From NCBI GenBank assembly GCA_018896025.1, contig JAHIND010000021.1, positions 1 through 64,000 of the forward strand: a stretch of DNA of 64,000 nt, written 5' to 3'. The DNA comes from Pseudomonadota bacterium. GTDB lineage: Bacteria; Desulfobacterota; Desulfarculia; Desulfarculales; Desulfarculaceae. A model generated the notes under the pieces. It did no database searches. It was not told where the DNA came from and saw only the letters and a list, made by a program, of their open reading frames with translations. The translations under genes and the position numbers were made by a program. Shown here one piece after another: positions 25,559-33,710 of this stretch; the stretch's first letter is position 1, and the number at the start of each line of letters is the position of its first letter.

Positions 25559-26439
25559 ACCCTTACTCCCAATCCTCTAGAAATTGTCATCCCGAAAAGG
25601 TCAGGGTGCTTACGGTAGTTGTAGCGATAGCAAAACTCATCTAAATACATTGGAAGGTGCTTCACGCTTACCTTGTGATACTGACCCACAATCCCCCTCT
25701 TGAGTAAAGCCCAAAACGATTCAATGGTGTTGGTGTGGATGTTGCCATCAACGTACCAAACTTTGTGGTTGATTACTTCGTGGGCCATGAATGTCTTTAT
25801 CCGCATATAGCCGCCATATTCATCAGTCATAAGGACGGCGTTTTCAATATCTACATGCCGCCTGACAAGCGCCGATAACTTCTTGGCGTTTAAATCGCCC
25901 TTCTTGCTGGCCTTGGCCTTAATCTTCCCGCCGCGCTCGACAATGCCCACCACGGGAGTCTTATCGGTTCCCCTCCCGCGCTTCGCTGGCCCACCAGGGC
26001 CGCCCTTGCGAGGCTTACCCCCGATATAGGTTTCGTCCATTTCTACTAGGCCGGTCAAAAGCTCCCGCTGGTGGGCTTGGCTCATGGCCTCCCTGATCTT
26101 CATGCTGACGCGCCAAGCCGTATCCTTGTTCACTTCAAGGTCACGGGACAGTTGGCGGGCAGAGATGCCCTTCTTTGCGTTTAAGATCAGGCTAATTGCC
26201 AAGAACCACTTTTGGAAATCAAGGTGGGTGTGGTGGAAGATGGTCCCCACTGTCACGGAAAAGGCCGTATTGCAGTTGTTGCAATGATAGCGGCGTCTGC
26301 GCCCGTGGTTGACTTGCGGGGTTGAATTGTCTGAGTTGCAGTAAGGGCATATGGGCTTATCGCCCCATCGCACCCGCTCAAGGTGGTCTATGCAATCATC
26401 TTCGGTGGGAAACTGCTTATAGACTTGAATGATGTTCAT
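25555..26439 (-). CDS. IS1595-family (ISXO2-like) transposase
   Basis: A 294-residue intact transposase. Residues ~25-65 form a zinc-ribbon with paired cysteines (CPYCNSDNS and YHCNNCNTAF). A helical linker with ISARQLSRDLEVNKDTAW follows. The DDE-type catalytic domain starts at MDETYIGGKPRKGG with its first Asp, has LMTDEYGGY for the second, and ends around HTNTIESFWALLKRGI, an IESFW motif in which Glu replaces or accompanies the usual Asn/Glu. The C-terminus reads YLDEFCYRYNYRKH. The gene lies 64 bases inside the right inverted end. All catalytic segments look intact, so the element may still be mobile. Confidence 0.9.
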   Translation of the reverse strand: MNIIQVYKQFPTEDDCIDHLERVRWGDKPICPYCNSDNSTPQVNHGRRRRYHCNNCNTAFSVTVGTIFHHTHLDFQKWFLAISLILNAKKGISARQLSRDLEVNKDTAWRVSMKIREAMSQAHQRELLTGLVEMDETYIGGKPRKGGPGGPAKRGRGTDKTPVVGIVERGGKIKAKASKKGDLNAKKLSALVRRHVDIENAVLMTDEYGGYMRIKTFMAHEVINHKVWYVDGNIHTNTIESFWALLKRGIVGQYHKVSVKHLPMYLDEFCYRYNYRKHPDLFGMTISRGLGVRV

Positions 26440-26746
26440 AGTCTCTACCCCCTTATGGGACAGATACTATATGGTAGGCGGGGCCATGTCAACAATAAAG
26501 TTACTACCCTAAAATGGGATATTCCGAAAAATATAGCGATAGCTTCCTTCCATTTTTCACGAAAGACCTGATGTCAGTTGCGGCCATGCCTTCATGCTTG
26601 TCTTCGTGCTCTTACCCTTAGTCCGGCACATGGATGGAGACCGAGGGCCAACGTCCCCAATCTACTGAGAGACGTAGTCAGCAAGCTACAAGCCGACAGC
26701 CAGGTTCGACGCCGATCTCGGAAAGCGTGTCCGCATTTTTTTGCTT

Positions 26747-27793
26747 TTAGGACCTAGCCGTATTTAATTCCGGATAACTCAAATTATAGGCCGCGCCATT
26801 TTTCCAAAGCCTATGGCCCAGGATAAGGAGCCTGCGAGCCAGGGCCACCATGGCGACCATAGCACCGCGGTTTACGATAAGTCTCCGAGTCCACTTCTGC
26901 AGATCAGGAGTAAGTTTCTTATTCCGCAAGGCCGCCCAGGCCGCTTGCACCATAAGGTATCGAAGCATGGATCTGCCCTGGTGGGTGATTCCGCCTCGTT
27001 TCCGACTATCGCCACTGTCGCGCGCATAGGGGACCAAACCGGCATAGCTGGCCACTTAGCCCGAACGCTTGAAGCGAGAAGGATCATCGAGGCTACTAAG
27101 GACCGCCAGGGTAACTACAGGTCCGTAGCCCGGAATCTGGCGCAAAAGAGGAGCCTCGGGCCAGCCGTCCTGCTCCTGCACCACCATGGCGGCCACATCC
27201 TGTCGTTCCTTGTCCAAGGCCTCCCATACATTGCGATAAGCCACCAGCAGCGGCTTCATCCACATAGGGATGGCAGGATTGTCCAGCAGTTCCTCCCAAT
27301 GAGCTTCTTTACGCCATTTGTACTTGCTGATGGATACCCCCACCGAGCGAAATAGGCTTCGCGCGGCATTCAAGGTGGCCGTGGCCTGCTTTACTACATG
27401 GTGCCGGGTCTGCACAAAGGACCGAGCACGGCGGGCGCGTTCACTGGGTATTTGCACTGAGCAATTTTCCGCAAGGCCAGCCTTCAGGGCCTCGGCCAGG
27501 GTTCGAGCGTCTCGCCGGTCACTCTTTTTCTTGCTATCTGCGATCATTTTAAATTGACGGGCATCCACTACCACCGGCTCGATGCCTAAACTGCGAAGGA
27601 CATCTGCCCCCCACCAAGTCATGCTACCAGTTTCAATCGCCACTCGGGTCTCATGCGGAAGCCAATGCTTTACGATATCAAGCCAGCCGCTTTCTCCGCT
27701 GGTGACTTTGCCGCGGCGAACAAGCTCGCCTTCATCGCCTAAAGCGCAAAAGGTGGTGTTCCGTTTGTGAACATCCATGCCAACATAAATCAT
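26747..27793 (-). pseudogene. IS110-family transposase interrupted by an in-frame stop
   Basis: The N-terminal 245 codons hold the DEDD RuvC-like domain (YVGMDVHKRNTTFCAL, AIETGSMTWWG, KSDRRDARTLAEAL). They end in FKRSG and a TAA at 27056-27058. The same frame continues directly with VASYAGLVPYARDSGDSRKR, the conserved Transposase_20 domain with its catalytic-Ser region, for 102 more codons. A Gln codon to TAA change is the simplest explanation. Without the stop the protein would be ~348 residues, normal for IS110. The ends of the element cannot be placed by eye. IS110 elements encode a bridge RNA in a non-coding end; the 27794-28060 stretch or 26535-26746 stretch could hold it. Confidence 0.85.
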
Positions 27794-27938
27794 GGTCTTC
27801 TTACCATGGTTGATGGGTTTCCCTCAAATGACCATTATCAGACATCGGGGGGAAGACCACGCTCATCTCATCTACTCCTTTCACTTCGGGCAGCTACCTT
27901 GGAATAAGCAGAGCCAATGCAAGTTTAGTCTCGCCAAC

Positions 27939-28011
27939 TGCGTTTTGTGCCAGTCTTATAGATGCAGTCAGGGTTAAAATGTGCCATTTCATAAATGCGT
28001 TTTGTGCCAGT
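27939..28011. repeat. Direct repeat pair between the IS110 gene and selC
   Basis: TGCGTTTTGTGCCAGT occurs at 27939-27954 and again at 27996-28011. A partial copy of the GTGCCA core lies between them. This could be the end of an IS element with internal binding-site repeats, or an integration scar next to the tRNA gene. No coding frame covers it. Confidence 0.7.
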
Positions 28012-28067
28012 TTGAAAATGCGTTCAGGCCAAAAAGCTCTTGCGCGGCGACGCTATAAAAATAGAGC

Positions 28068-28096
28068 AAGGGGCTAGCCATTTCGGCTAACCCCTT
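28068..28096 (-). terminator. Rho-independent terminator of the tRNA-Sec gene
   Basis: Read on the minus strand, a 12-base near-perfect stem (AAGGGGTTAGCC/GGCTAGCCCCTT) with a short loop is followed within seven bases by a T-rich run (TATTTTTATAG). It begins 11 bases after the encoded CCA end of tRNA-Sec. Confidence 0.75.
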
Positions 28097-28106
28097 GAAA
28101 TCATTG

Positions 28107-28204
28107 TGGCGGAAGTGCATGGGAATCGAACCCACCTACCGCCTTACTCAGACGGTACACCGGATTTGAAGTCCGGGAGCCCCACCAGTGAGCTTTCCAC
28201 TTCC
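28107..28204 (-). tRNA. selC: Selenocysteine tRNA, anticodon UCA
   Basis: A 98-base tRNA with encoded CCA. The acceptor starts GGAAGTGG and its 3' strand is GCACTTCC followed by discriminator G. The anticodon loop reads CTTCAAA between stems CCGGA and TCCGG, giving anticodon UCA. The extra arm is very long (GTACCGTCTGAGTAAGGCGG region) and the T-arm is GGTGGGTTCGATTCCCA. Long acceptor, long variable arm and UCA together identify tRNA-Sec, so the organism makes selenoproteins. No selenoprotein gene was recognised in the window. Its 3' end faces the low-GC accessory region on the left. Confidence 0.95.
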
Positions 28205-28215
28205 GATATGGGCAA

Positions 28216-28244
28216 AAGCTATCATCGGCACCGGTTAGCGTCAA
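28216..28244 (-). promoter_or_regulatory. Sigma70-type promoter of tRNA-Sec
   Basis: On the minus strand TTGACG (28239-28244) is followed after 17 bases by TAGCTT (28216-28221), about 11 bases before the mature tRNA 5' end. The -35 overlaps the 3' end of the upstream nucleotidyltransferase gene. Confidence 0.5.
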
Positions 28245-29695
28245 GAAAAGCTCTGCGAATGCGCTTGTCCGGCCAAGGCCAGGGCCTCGTCCCTACTGCT
28301 TATCTCGCCGTCCAACTGGGCCTCGCGGACCAGGGTCAGCAGGCGGCCCACCTCCTTGCCCGTGGGCAAGCCCAGGGCCCGCATCAAGTCGTGGCCGTCC
28401 ACCAGGGGCGGGGCGGCCAGGGCGGCGGCCAGCTCCCGGTCGCGCAGCCTGGCCACCTCCTGGTACAGGGCCAAAAGCCTACCCTCCGCCTCCGGGGGGC
28501 GCAAGGGCCCCCGCCCGGCGATGGTGTCGGCCATGGCCAGCATGAACAGGGCGGGCAGGTCCGGCCCCAGGGCGGCCAGCATGCGGCGCACCCCCCGGCG
28601 GGTAAGCTGGCCGCGCCCCTGGGCCCCCAGCAGGTGGAAGGGCCGCATGTGCTCGGCCACCAGGCGGCCCACCCAGGCCGCGTCGGCCTTGGATAGCCCC
28701 AGGGCCCGGCAGCGACCCGAGGCCAGCCTGGCTCCCATAATCTCATGGCGGTAAAAGGTGGCCCAGACCTCGTCCTTGGCCTGGCGGGTGGGGGGCTTGC
28801 CCAGGTCGTGCAGCAGGGCGGCGGTCAGAAACAAGGCCCGGCGGCGCGGCTCGCGCAGGTAGCCCGGCCCTTCCTGGGCCAGGGCTCCGGCCAGGGGCCC
28901 CCGCCCGGCCAGAAGCAGCCCGGCGGCGCGCACACAGGCCAGGCTGTGGCCCAGCACGTCCAGGTGGTGGTAGGGGTTTTGGGCCAGGCCCCGCCCGGCG
29001 GCCAGCTCCGGGGCCAGGCGGGTGAGCACTCCGCAGTCTTCCATGGCCTCCACCGCCCGCACCGCCCGGGGACCGGCCATCAGCTTGAGCCACTCGGCCC
29101 CTATGCGCTCGGCGGCCACCCGGAAGAGCCCCGGCGCGGCCCCGGCCAGGCGCTGCTCCAGGCCCGGCGCCGGGGCCAGCGCGTGGGTGGAAATGAAGCG
29201 GAAGGCCCGCAGCACCCGCAAGGGGTCGCCCTGCAGCACCCCCGGCCCGGCGGGCCTGAGCAGCCCGGCGGCCAGGTCGTCCCGCCCGCCGGTGGGGTCC
29301 ACCAGATGGGCCTCGGGATCATCGGACCAAAGCTTATCCAGGGGCAGGGCCAGGGCGTTTACGGTGAAGTCGCGGGCAGCCAGGTCGGCGGCCAGGGTGG
29401 GGGCGCGCAGACCGGCCAGGTCCAGCTCGCCGTTTTGGGTCACCACCCGGCAGGTGGCGAACTCGCGGCCCAGGGGAACGAAGCGCGACGCGGTGCGCTC
29501 GGCCAGGGCCCGGCCCAGGGCCATGGCGTCGCCGCTCACGGCCAGGTCAAGGTCGGGGGGGCGTCGCCGGAGCAGCAGGTCGCGCAGGGTGCCGCCGCAG
29601 AGCCAAAGCTCTTGCCCGCGCTCCTTGGCCAGGTCCGCCAGGGCGCGCAGGGCCGGGTGGCCGCCGATCTCGCGCCATAGCTCCCCGCCGGTCAA
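28241..29695 (-). CDS. CCA-adding enzyme / poly(A) polymerase family nucleotidyltransferase with HD domain
   Basis: A 484-residue class II tRNA nucleotidyltransferase-like protein. The N-terminal head has LCGGTLRDLLLRRRPPDLDL, where the catalytic Asp pair lies, then AARDFTVNALAL and the DPTGGRDDL and GDPLRVLRAFRF motifs of the neck and base-recognition region (residues ~150-190). The C-terminal half contains an HD-type phosphohydrolase domain (LTAALLHDLGKPPT, with GHSLA and AEHMRPF segments). It would repair or add 3'-CCA. The TTG at 29695 is chosen: AGGAAG lies six bases upstream and earlier codons run into the LysM gene. It ends beside tRNA-Sec, whose CCA is already encoded. A polyadenylating or tRNA-repair role cannot be told apart. 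Confidence 0.85.
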   Translation of the reverse strand: MTGGELWREIGGHPALRALADLAKERGQELWLCGGTLRDLLLRRRPPDLDLAVSGDAMALGRALAERTASRFVPLGREFATCRVVTQNGELDLAGLRAPTLAADLAARDFTVNALALPLDKLWSDDPEAHLVDPTGGRDDLAAGLLRPAGPGVLQGDPLRVLRAFRFISTHALAPAPGLEQRLAGAAPGLFRVAAERIGAEWLKLMAGPRAVRAVEAMEDCGVLTRLAPELAAGRGLAQNPYHHLDVLGHSLACVRAAGLLLAGRGPLAGALAQEGPGYLREPRRRALFLTAALLHDLGKPPTRQAKDEVWATFYRHEIMGARLASGRCRALGLSKADAAWVGRLVAEHMRPFHLLGAQGRGQLTRRGVRRMLAALGPDLPALFMLAMADTIAGRGPLRPPEAEGRLLALYQEVARLRDRELAAALAAPPLVDGHDLMRALGLPTGKEVGRLLTLVREAQLDGEISSRDEALALAGQAHSQSFS

Positions 29696-29697
29696 GG

Positions 29698-31170
29698 CTA
29701 CTTCCTGACCACGATCGCCAGTTTTTCCCCGATGTAGAGCTTGTCGCGGGTGCCCAGCTGGGGATTCCACTCCTTGATCTGCATCATCTTCACCCCGTAG
29801 CTGCGGGCCAGACCGTAGAGGGTCTGCCCGGGGCGCACCACGTGTATGATGCGCACCGGTTTGGGCTCCACCGGCGGGGCTGGACTGACCACCGGAGCGG
29901 GCCTGGCCTTGGCCTGGGCGGCCACGGTGGAGACCTTTTGCTCCAAAAGGTCCAGGCGCCGGTCTACGACCTTCTCATCCTTGTTGTCGGCGGCCACTTG
30001 TTTCTCCAGGGAACGGAGGCGGGCGCTCAGCTTGGGGTCGGCCTGGACGGCGGCAGCGGCCTGCTTCCTAACCTGGGCCAGCTCCTTTTCCAAGGAGGCG
30101 ATGCGCTTGGCCGCGTCCAGTTCCTGGCGCGACGGCCGGGCCTGGGCCTGGTTCAGGGCGGCGATCTGCTTTTCCAGGCCGCTCAGGCGCTGGGCCAGCA
30201 AAGGCGAGGCCAAAGGCGCGCCCTTGACCGCGGGCCCGGCCACGGACAAAGCCCCCACCTGCTTTTCCAGGCGCTCCTGGCTGCGCTGCAACCGCCCCAT
30301 GGTGGCGGTAAGCCCGCCCAAGACATTGCCTTGACCATCCACCCGCTCGATCAAGTCAGGCGAGGCGGCGGCAGCCGTCCCACCCTTGGCCGGGGGACGC
30401 TGGGACATATCCTTGACCTGCTTTTCCAGGGAGGCCAGGCGCGCATCGAGCTTGGCGGGGGCGGGGGCGCTCTTGGCCTCCAGGCGCTTTTCCAGCTCGG
30501 CCACCTTGGCGGCCAGCTTGTCCTCGCCCTTGGCCGGGGCCAGCGTCTTGAGGTCCTTGGCCAGGGCCTGGTTCTGCTTGTCCATCTCGGCCAGGGATTT
30601 TTCCATCTGGGCCACGCGGGGGCCCAGCGTGCCCTGGGCCGCGCCCAGGGACTTGGCCAGCTCCTGGTTCTGCTTGTCCAGGGCGGCCAGGCTCTTTTCC
30701 AGCTTGTCCACGCGCGAGGCCAGCTTGGGATTGGTGGCCTTGCCCTTGCCCGCCGGGGCGGCGGGCAGCTCGGCCAGCTGCTTCTCCAAGGCGTTCACCC
30801 GTGCGGCCAGCTTCCCGTTGCCGTTGCCTCCGGCGGCCGGGGCTCCGCCCTGCTCCCCGATTTGCGTCAGGCGCTTCTCGGTTTGGGACAAGCGCTTCTC
30901 CAGGTCCTTGATACGCTGGTTGGCGGCCTCGGCGGCGCTGAGCACCTTGTCCAGGCGGGCGGGGTTGATGCCCTGGCCCAGGGGGCCTTCGGCGGGCGCG
31001 GGGGCCTCGACCCCTCCCCCGAACAGGCCGCTCAAGAGCACGTAGATCAGATACACCCCACCCATGGCCACCAGGATGGCCACCCCTATCTCCAGGGGCG
31101 AAAGGCGGAAACTGCGGCGGCCGCCCCCTTTGCCGGTGGGCAGCTTGGGGCTGGAAAGCACCTTGGGCAT
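29698..31170 (-). CDS. Membrane-anchored coiled-coil protein with C-terminal LysM domain
   Basis: A 490-residue protein. A basic cytoplasmic N-terminus (KGGGRRSFRLSPLE) precedes one transmembrane helix (IGVAILVAMGGVYLIYVLLSG, residues ~28-50). Residues ~75-425 are a long coiled coil made of repeated LEKRL/LEKQ/LEKSLA heptads broken by Ala/Pro/Gly-rich linkers. Residues ~440-488 are a LysM domain (HVVRPGQTLYGLARSYGV, LYIGEKLAIV) that binds peptidoglycan. The layout suggests a rod linking inner membrane to cell wall. The ATG at 31170 is the natural start. It stands two bases before the nucleotidyltransferase start and shares its strand, so the two form an operon. No known protein is matched exactly. 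Confidence 0.75.
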   Translation of the reverse strand: MPKVLSSPKLPTGKGGGRRSFRLSPLEIGVAILVAMGGVYLIYVLLSGLFGGGVEAPAPAEGPLGQGINPARLDKVLSAAEAANQRIKDLEKRLSQTEKRLTQIGEQGGAPAAGGNGNGKLAARVNALEKQLAELPAAPAGKGKATNPKLASRVDKLEKSLAALDKQNQELAKSLGAAQGTLGPRVAQMEKSLAEMDKQNQALAKDLKTLAPAKGEDKLAAKVAELEKRLEAKSAPAPAKLDARLASLEKQVKDMSQRPPAKGGTAAAASPDLIERVDGQGNVLGGLTATMGRLQRSQERLEKQVGALSVAGPAVKGAPLASPLLAQRLSGLEKQIAALNQAQARPSRQELDAAKRIASLEKELAQVRKQAAAAVQADPKLSARLRSLEKQVAADNKDEKVVDRRLDLLEQKVSTVAAQAKARPAPVVSPAPPVEPKPVRIIHVVRPGQTLYGLARSYGVKMMQIKEWNPQLGTRDKLYIGEKLAIVVRK

Positions 31171-31304
31171 GAGTCATCTCGCTAAGTTATAGGTGGCCCA
31201 AAGCTAACAAAGGTGAGCGGCTTTAGCAAGGCCGCCATAGCTTGACGGCCCCGGACGCTCGGCCTATGCTGAAGGCCTTAAAGAGTATAGCTTGAGGAGA
31301 GGCC

Positions 31305-32099
31305 ATGGCCGAATACAAAACGTTGTTGCTCGAAGACCGCGGGCCGGTGCGCCTGATCACCCTGAACCAGCCCCAAATCTTCAATCCCCTTGATTACGGC
31401 AGCGGACCGGAGCTCATCCAGGCCCTGGAAGAGGCGGGGGCCGACCCGGCGGTGCGGGTGCTGGTGCTCACCGGCGCGGGCCCGGCCTTCAGCGGCGGGG
31501 GCAACGTGCGCGAGATGGCCAAGGCGCTGAAAAGCGGCGAAAAGCCCAGCATCTTCTTCTCCGAGCTGGCCGCAATGCTCCACCGCTCGGTCAGCACCTT
31601 GCGCCGCCTGCCCAAGCCGGTGGTCTGCGCCCTCAACGGGGTGGTCAGCGGCGGGGGCATCGGCTGGGCCCTGTCCTGCGACATCGTGGTGGCCAGCTCC
31701 AAGGCCCGCTTCGACCCCGGCTACATCCGCATCGCGGTGAGCCCCGACGGCGGCAGCACCGCGCTCATCACCAGGGTCTTGGGCCTGCAAAGGGCCAGCG
31801 CCTTTTTCATGCTGTCCGAGGCCATTGACGCCCCCACCGCCCAGGCCTGGGGCCTGGTCAACCGGGTGGTGGCGCCCGAGGCGCTGCTGGAAGAGGCCCT
31901 GGCCGTGGCCCAGCGCCTGGCCAAGGGCCCGGCCACCGCCCTGGCCCAGACCAAGGCCCTGATCAACCAAGCCATGTTCGGCGATCTGGAAACGGTGATG
32001 GAGAACGAGCGCCAGAGCCTGTGCCGCCTGGGCGACCAGCCCGACTTCGCCGAGGGCATCACCGCCTTCTTCGAGAAAAGGAAGCCCACGTTTGCCTGA
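31305..32099 (+). CDS. Enoyl-CoA hydratase/isomerase family protein
   Basis: A 264-residue crotonase-fold enzyme. The oxyanion-hole segments are FSGGGNVREMAK (residues ~65-76) and CALNGVVSGGGIGWALSCD (~105-123). RFDPGYIRIAVSPDGGST and RVLGLQRASAFFMLSEAIDA follow, where hydratases often have catalytic Glu; here the first Glu position reads as Gly/Ile and the second as Asp in SPDGG, so isomerase or another crotonase reaction is possible. The C-terminus is helical (DQPDFAEGITAFFEKRKP). GAGGAGAGGCC precedes the ATG. Acts on a CoA ester in beta-oxidation-type metabolism. The specific substrate is unknown. Its stop overlaps the next gene. Confidence 0.85.
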   Translation: MAEYKTLLLEDRGPVRLITLNQPQIFNPLDYGSGPELIQALEEAGADPAVRVLVLTGAGPAFSGGGNVREMAKALKSGEKPSIFFSELAAMLHRSVSTLRRLPKPVVCALNGVVSGGGIGWALSCDIVVASSKARFDPGYIRIAVSPDGGSTALITRVLGLQRASAFFMLSEAIDAPTAQAWGLVNRVVAPEALLEEALAVAQRLAKGPATALAQTKALINQAMFGDLETVMENERQSLCRLGDQPDFAEGITAFFEKRKPTFA

Positions 32100-32730
32100 G
32101 ATCTCCCATATAGGCCCGGAGGCCCCCGAGACCCCGCCGCCGCCACCACCTCCACCGCCGGGCATCATGATGCCCTGGGAGGTGCCCGGAGCCGGTCCCA
32201 AGGCCTTTTTCTCCACCATGTACGGCATCATGGCCAAGCCCCGCTGGGCCCTCTCGGCCCAGCCCGCCGCCTCCTGGCCCCGCTGGGTGGGCTTCGCGGT
32301 GGGCATGTGGCTGCTGGTGTTTTTCGCCCGCTATCTGTTCACCATAGCCTGGAGTGTGGAGTCCTCGGGCGGCATGTCGTTGTTGTTGCTGGGCATCTTG
32401 GGCATGTTCATCCAGGCGGCGATCTTCCTGCCCATCTACAGCGGGGCGGTGCATCTCACCCTGCGCATCCTGGGCAAGGGCCGCCCTGCCCCGCCCTTTT
32501 CCCTGGTGCTGCGCCTGGTGTGCTACAGCCAGGTGACCACCGCCGCCCTGCTGCTGCCCATGGTGGGCATCTTCGTGCACCTGCTGTGGAACATCTACGT
32601 GCTGGCCATCGCCCTTAGCGTGAGCCTGGGCCAGGACAAGCGCAACGCCATCCTGGCGGTGGTGCTGCCCATGATCGGCTTTTTCCTGCTGGGGGTCATG
32701 CTGGCGGGCCTGGGCATGGCGGGTGCCTAG
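32092..32730 (+). CDS. YIP1 family membrane protein
   Basis: A 212-residue membrane protein. A Pro-rich cytoplasmic N-terminus (ten consecutive-type prolines near residues 15-23) leads to five hydrophobic helices, among them WVGFAVGMWLLVFFARYLF, SLLLLGILGMFIQAAIF, and VTTAALLLPMVGIFVHLLW. The FYSTMYGIMAKP-like entry and the overall pattern fit the bacterial YIP1 domain, whose role is unknown. The TTG at 32092 lies within the stop of the hydratase gene and has GGAAG upstream, so translation is coupled. It is followed four bases later by a second YIP1-type gene; the pair likely works together in the membrane. Confidence 0.7.
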   Translation: MPEISHIGPEAPETPPPPPPPPPGIMMPWEVPGAGPKAFFSTMYGIMAKPRWALSAQPAASWPRWVGFAVGMWLLVFFARYLFTIAWSVESSGGMSLLLLGILGMFIQAAIFLPIYSGAVHLTLRILGKGRPAPPFSLVLRLVCYSQVTTAALLLPMVGIFVHLLWNIYVLAIALSVSLGQDKRNAILAVVLPMIGFFLLGVMLAGLGMAGA

Positions 32731-32733
32731 GCA

Positions 32734-33264
32734 ATGAACGAGGCCTCCCGGCCCCTGGCCTGGGAACGGGCCGCCGGTCCCCTGTGGGGCCTGCCAGCCA
32801 CCTGGTGGGCCGTGGCCCGCCACCCCCACGACAGCTTCGCCGTGGCCCGCAAGGGCAGCCTGGTGCGCGCCACCGTCTTCGCGGTGCTCTGCACCCTGAT
32901 ACCCATGGCTCTGATGTGGCCCCTGGGGCTCTCCCCGGCCGGGCCGGTTCCCTGGCTGGTGCTGTTGGGCTTCATGCCGCTCAACGCCACCATCATCCAC
33001 GTGATGTTCATGACCCTGGGCGCGGCAGGCAAAAACCTGGGCGACACCTTCCGGGTGGCCTGTTACGCCCAAGGCCCGGTTCTGCTCACCATGATCCCCT
33101 ACGCGGGCATGGCCGCCTTCGCGGTGTGGAATCTGGTGATCCTGGTCTACGGCCTGGCCGCGGTGCACCGCGCCCCAGTGCGCCTGTCCCTGGTGGCCAA
33201 CCTCATCCCGGTGGTGTTTTCCCTGGCCCTGTCGCTCTCGGGAGCCGGGGCCCTGTTCCAATAG
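32734..33264 (+). CDS. YIP1 family membrane protein (second of a pair)
   Basis: A 176-residue protein with the YIP1 pattern: LPATWWAVARHPHDSFAVAR at the N-terminus, then helices ATVFAVLCTLIPMALMWPL, WLVLLGFMPLNATIIHVMFM, GPVLLTMIPYAGMAAFAVWNLVIL and LVANLIPVVFSLALSL. A conserved-looking GAAGKNLGDTFRVACYAQGP segment corresponds to the LRLVCYSQ region of the preceding gene, showing that the two are paralogs. It starts three bases after its neighbour and ends at a hairpin shared with the convergent FmdB-like gene. Function unknown. Confidence 0.7.
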   Translation: MNEASRPLAWERAAGPLWGLPATWWAVARHPHDSFAVARKGSLVRATVFAVLCTLIPMALMWPLGLSPAGPVPWLVLLGFMPLNATIIHVMFMTLGAAGKNLGDTFRVACYAQGPVLLTMIPYAGMAAFAVWNLVILVYGLAAVHRAPVRLSLVANLIPVVFSLALSLSGAGALFQ

Positions 33265-33265
33265 A

Positions 33266-33287
33266 AAACCCCCTCCGGGTGGAGGGG
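33266..33287 (-). terminator. Terminator hairpin between convergent YIP1 and FmdB-like genes
   Basis: A seven-base stem CCCCTCC/GGAGGGG with a four-base loop. On the minus strand it is followed by GTTTTC, which suits the FmdB-like gene. On the plus strand there is no T-run. Confidence 0.5.
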
Positions 33288-33333
33288 ATCGTGTGTGCTC
33301 TCGGCGCGGACCGCGCCGCCCGGCCTAGCCCGC

Positions 33334-33546
33334 TCAGGAAAAGCCCGAACCGCCGCAGCCGGAGTTGGAGGCGGCCGCCGCCCCGGCCAGGGAGCTTAAT
33401 CCCTTGCCGCTGGAGCTGAAGCTGCTCATGAGGCGCTCCTTTTTCTTGGAGCCGCACTTGGGGCACTCCACCGCGTCGGCGCTGCCCATCACCAGGGCCT
33501 CGTAGTCGTGGTCGCATTTTTTGCATTTATACTCATAGATGGGCAC
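33334..33546 (-). CDS. FmdB-type zinc ribbon protein
   Basis: A 70-residue protein starting MPIYEYKCKKCDHDYEAL with a second knuckle CPKCGSKKKERLM. The two CxxC pairs make the zinc ribbon of the FmdB regulatory-protein family, often found next to amide- or C1-metabolism genes but broadly distributed. The remainder is a Ser/Ala/Gly-rich tail ending SGCGGSGFS, common in this family. Length and motif are typical. The partner or DNA target is unknown. Confidence 0.9.
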   Translation of the reverse strand: MPIYEYKCKKCDHDYEALVMGSADAVECPKCGSKKKERLMSSFSSSGKGLSSLAGAAAASNSGCGGSGFS

Positions 33547-33710
33547 GGCGCTTCCTCCGGTTTGTCATTGATATTAATGATAAGCAGGAAACGGGGGCTG
33601 TCAAGGCGGGCTCAAAACCGTTGACCCTCGCGACGCGATTCCATAGGATAAAATATCGTTCCGTCCTGCCCGGGGGTTTTTATCTGCGCCCAGATTCAGG
33701 GAGGACACTC

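Larger units (their letters stand above)
23895..26526. mobile_element. Complete IS1595-type element with P63C and ClpP-like passenger genes
   Basis: The ends are 24-bp inverted repeats with one mismatch (CGGAATRTCCCATTTTAGGG then TAGT) at 23895-23918 and 26503-26526. They are flanked by a perfect 8-bp direct repeat AAAAATAT at 23887-23894 and 26527-26534, the target-duplication length expected of IS1595. The element is 2632 bp. All genes are on the minus strand: transposase, then a P63C protein overlapping it, then a ClpP-like protease gene with a premature stop. A perfect target duplication implies one clean insertion event that has not been rearranged since. Confidence 0.9.

Noticed and set aside
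28107..28204. Selenoprotein genes near selC
   Set aside because: I looked for in-frame TGA in recognisable families in the window and saw none that was convincing. The stops in IS3 OrfA and elsewhere are ordinary decay.
28106..28696. Open frame crossing the tRNA-Sec gene on the plus strand
   Set aside because: It overlaps the tRNA and the antisense of the nucleotidyltransferase gene; no protein family fits.
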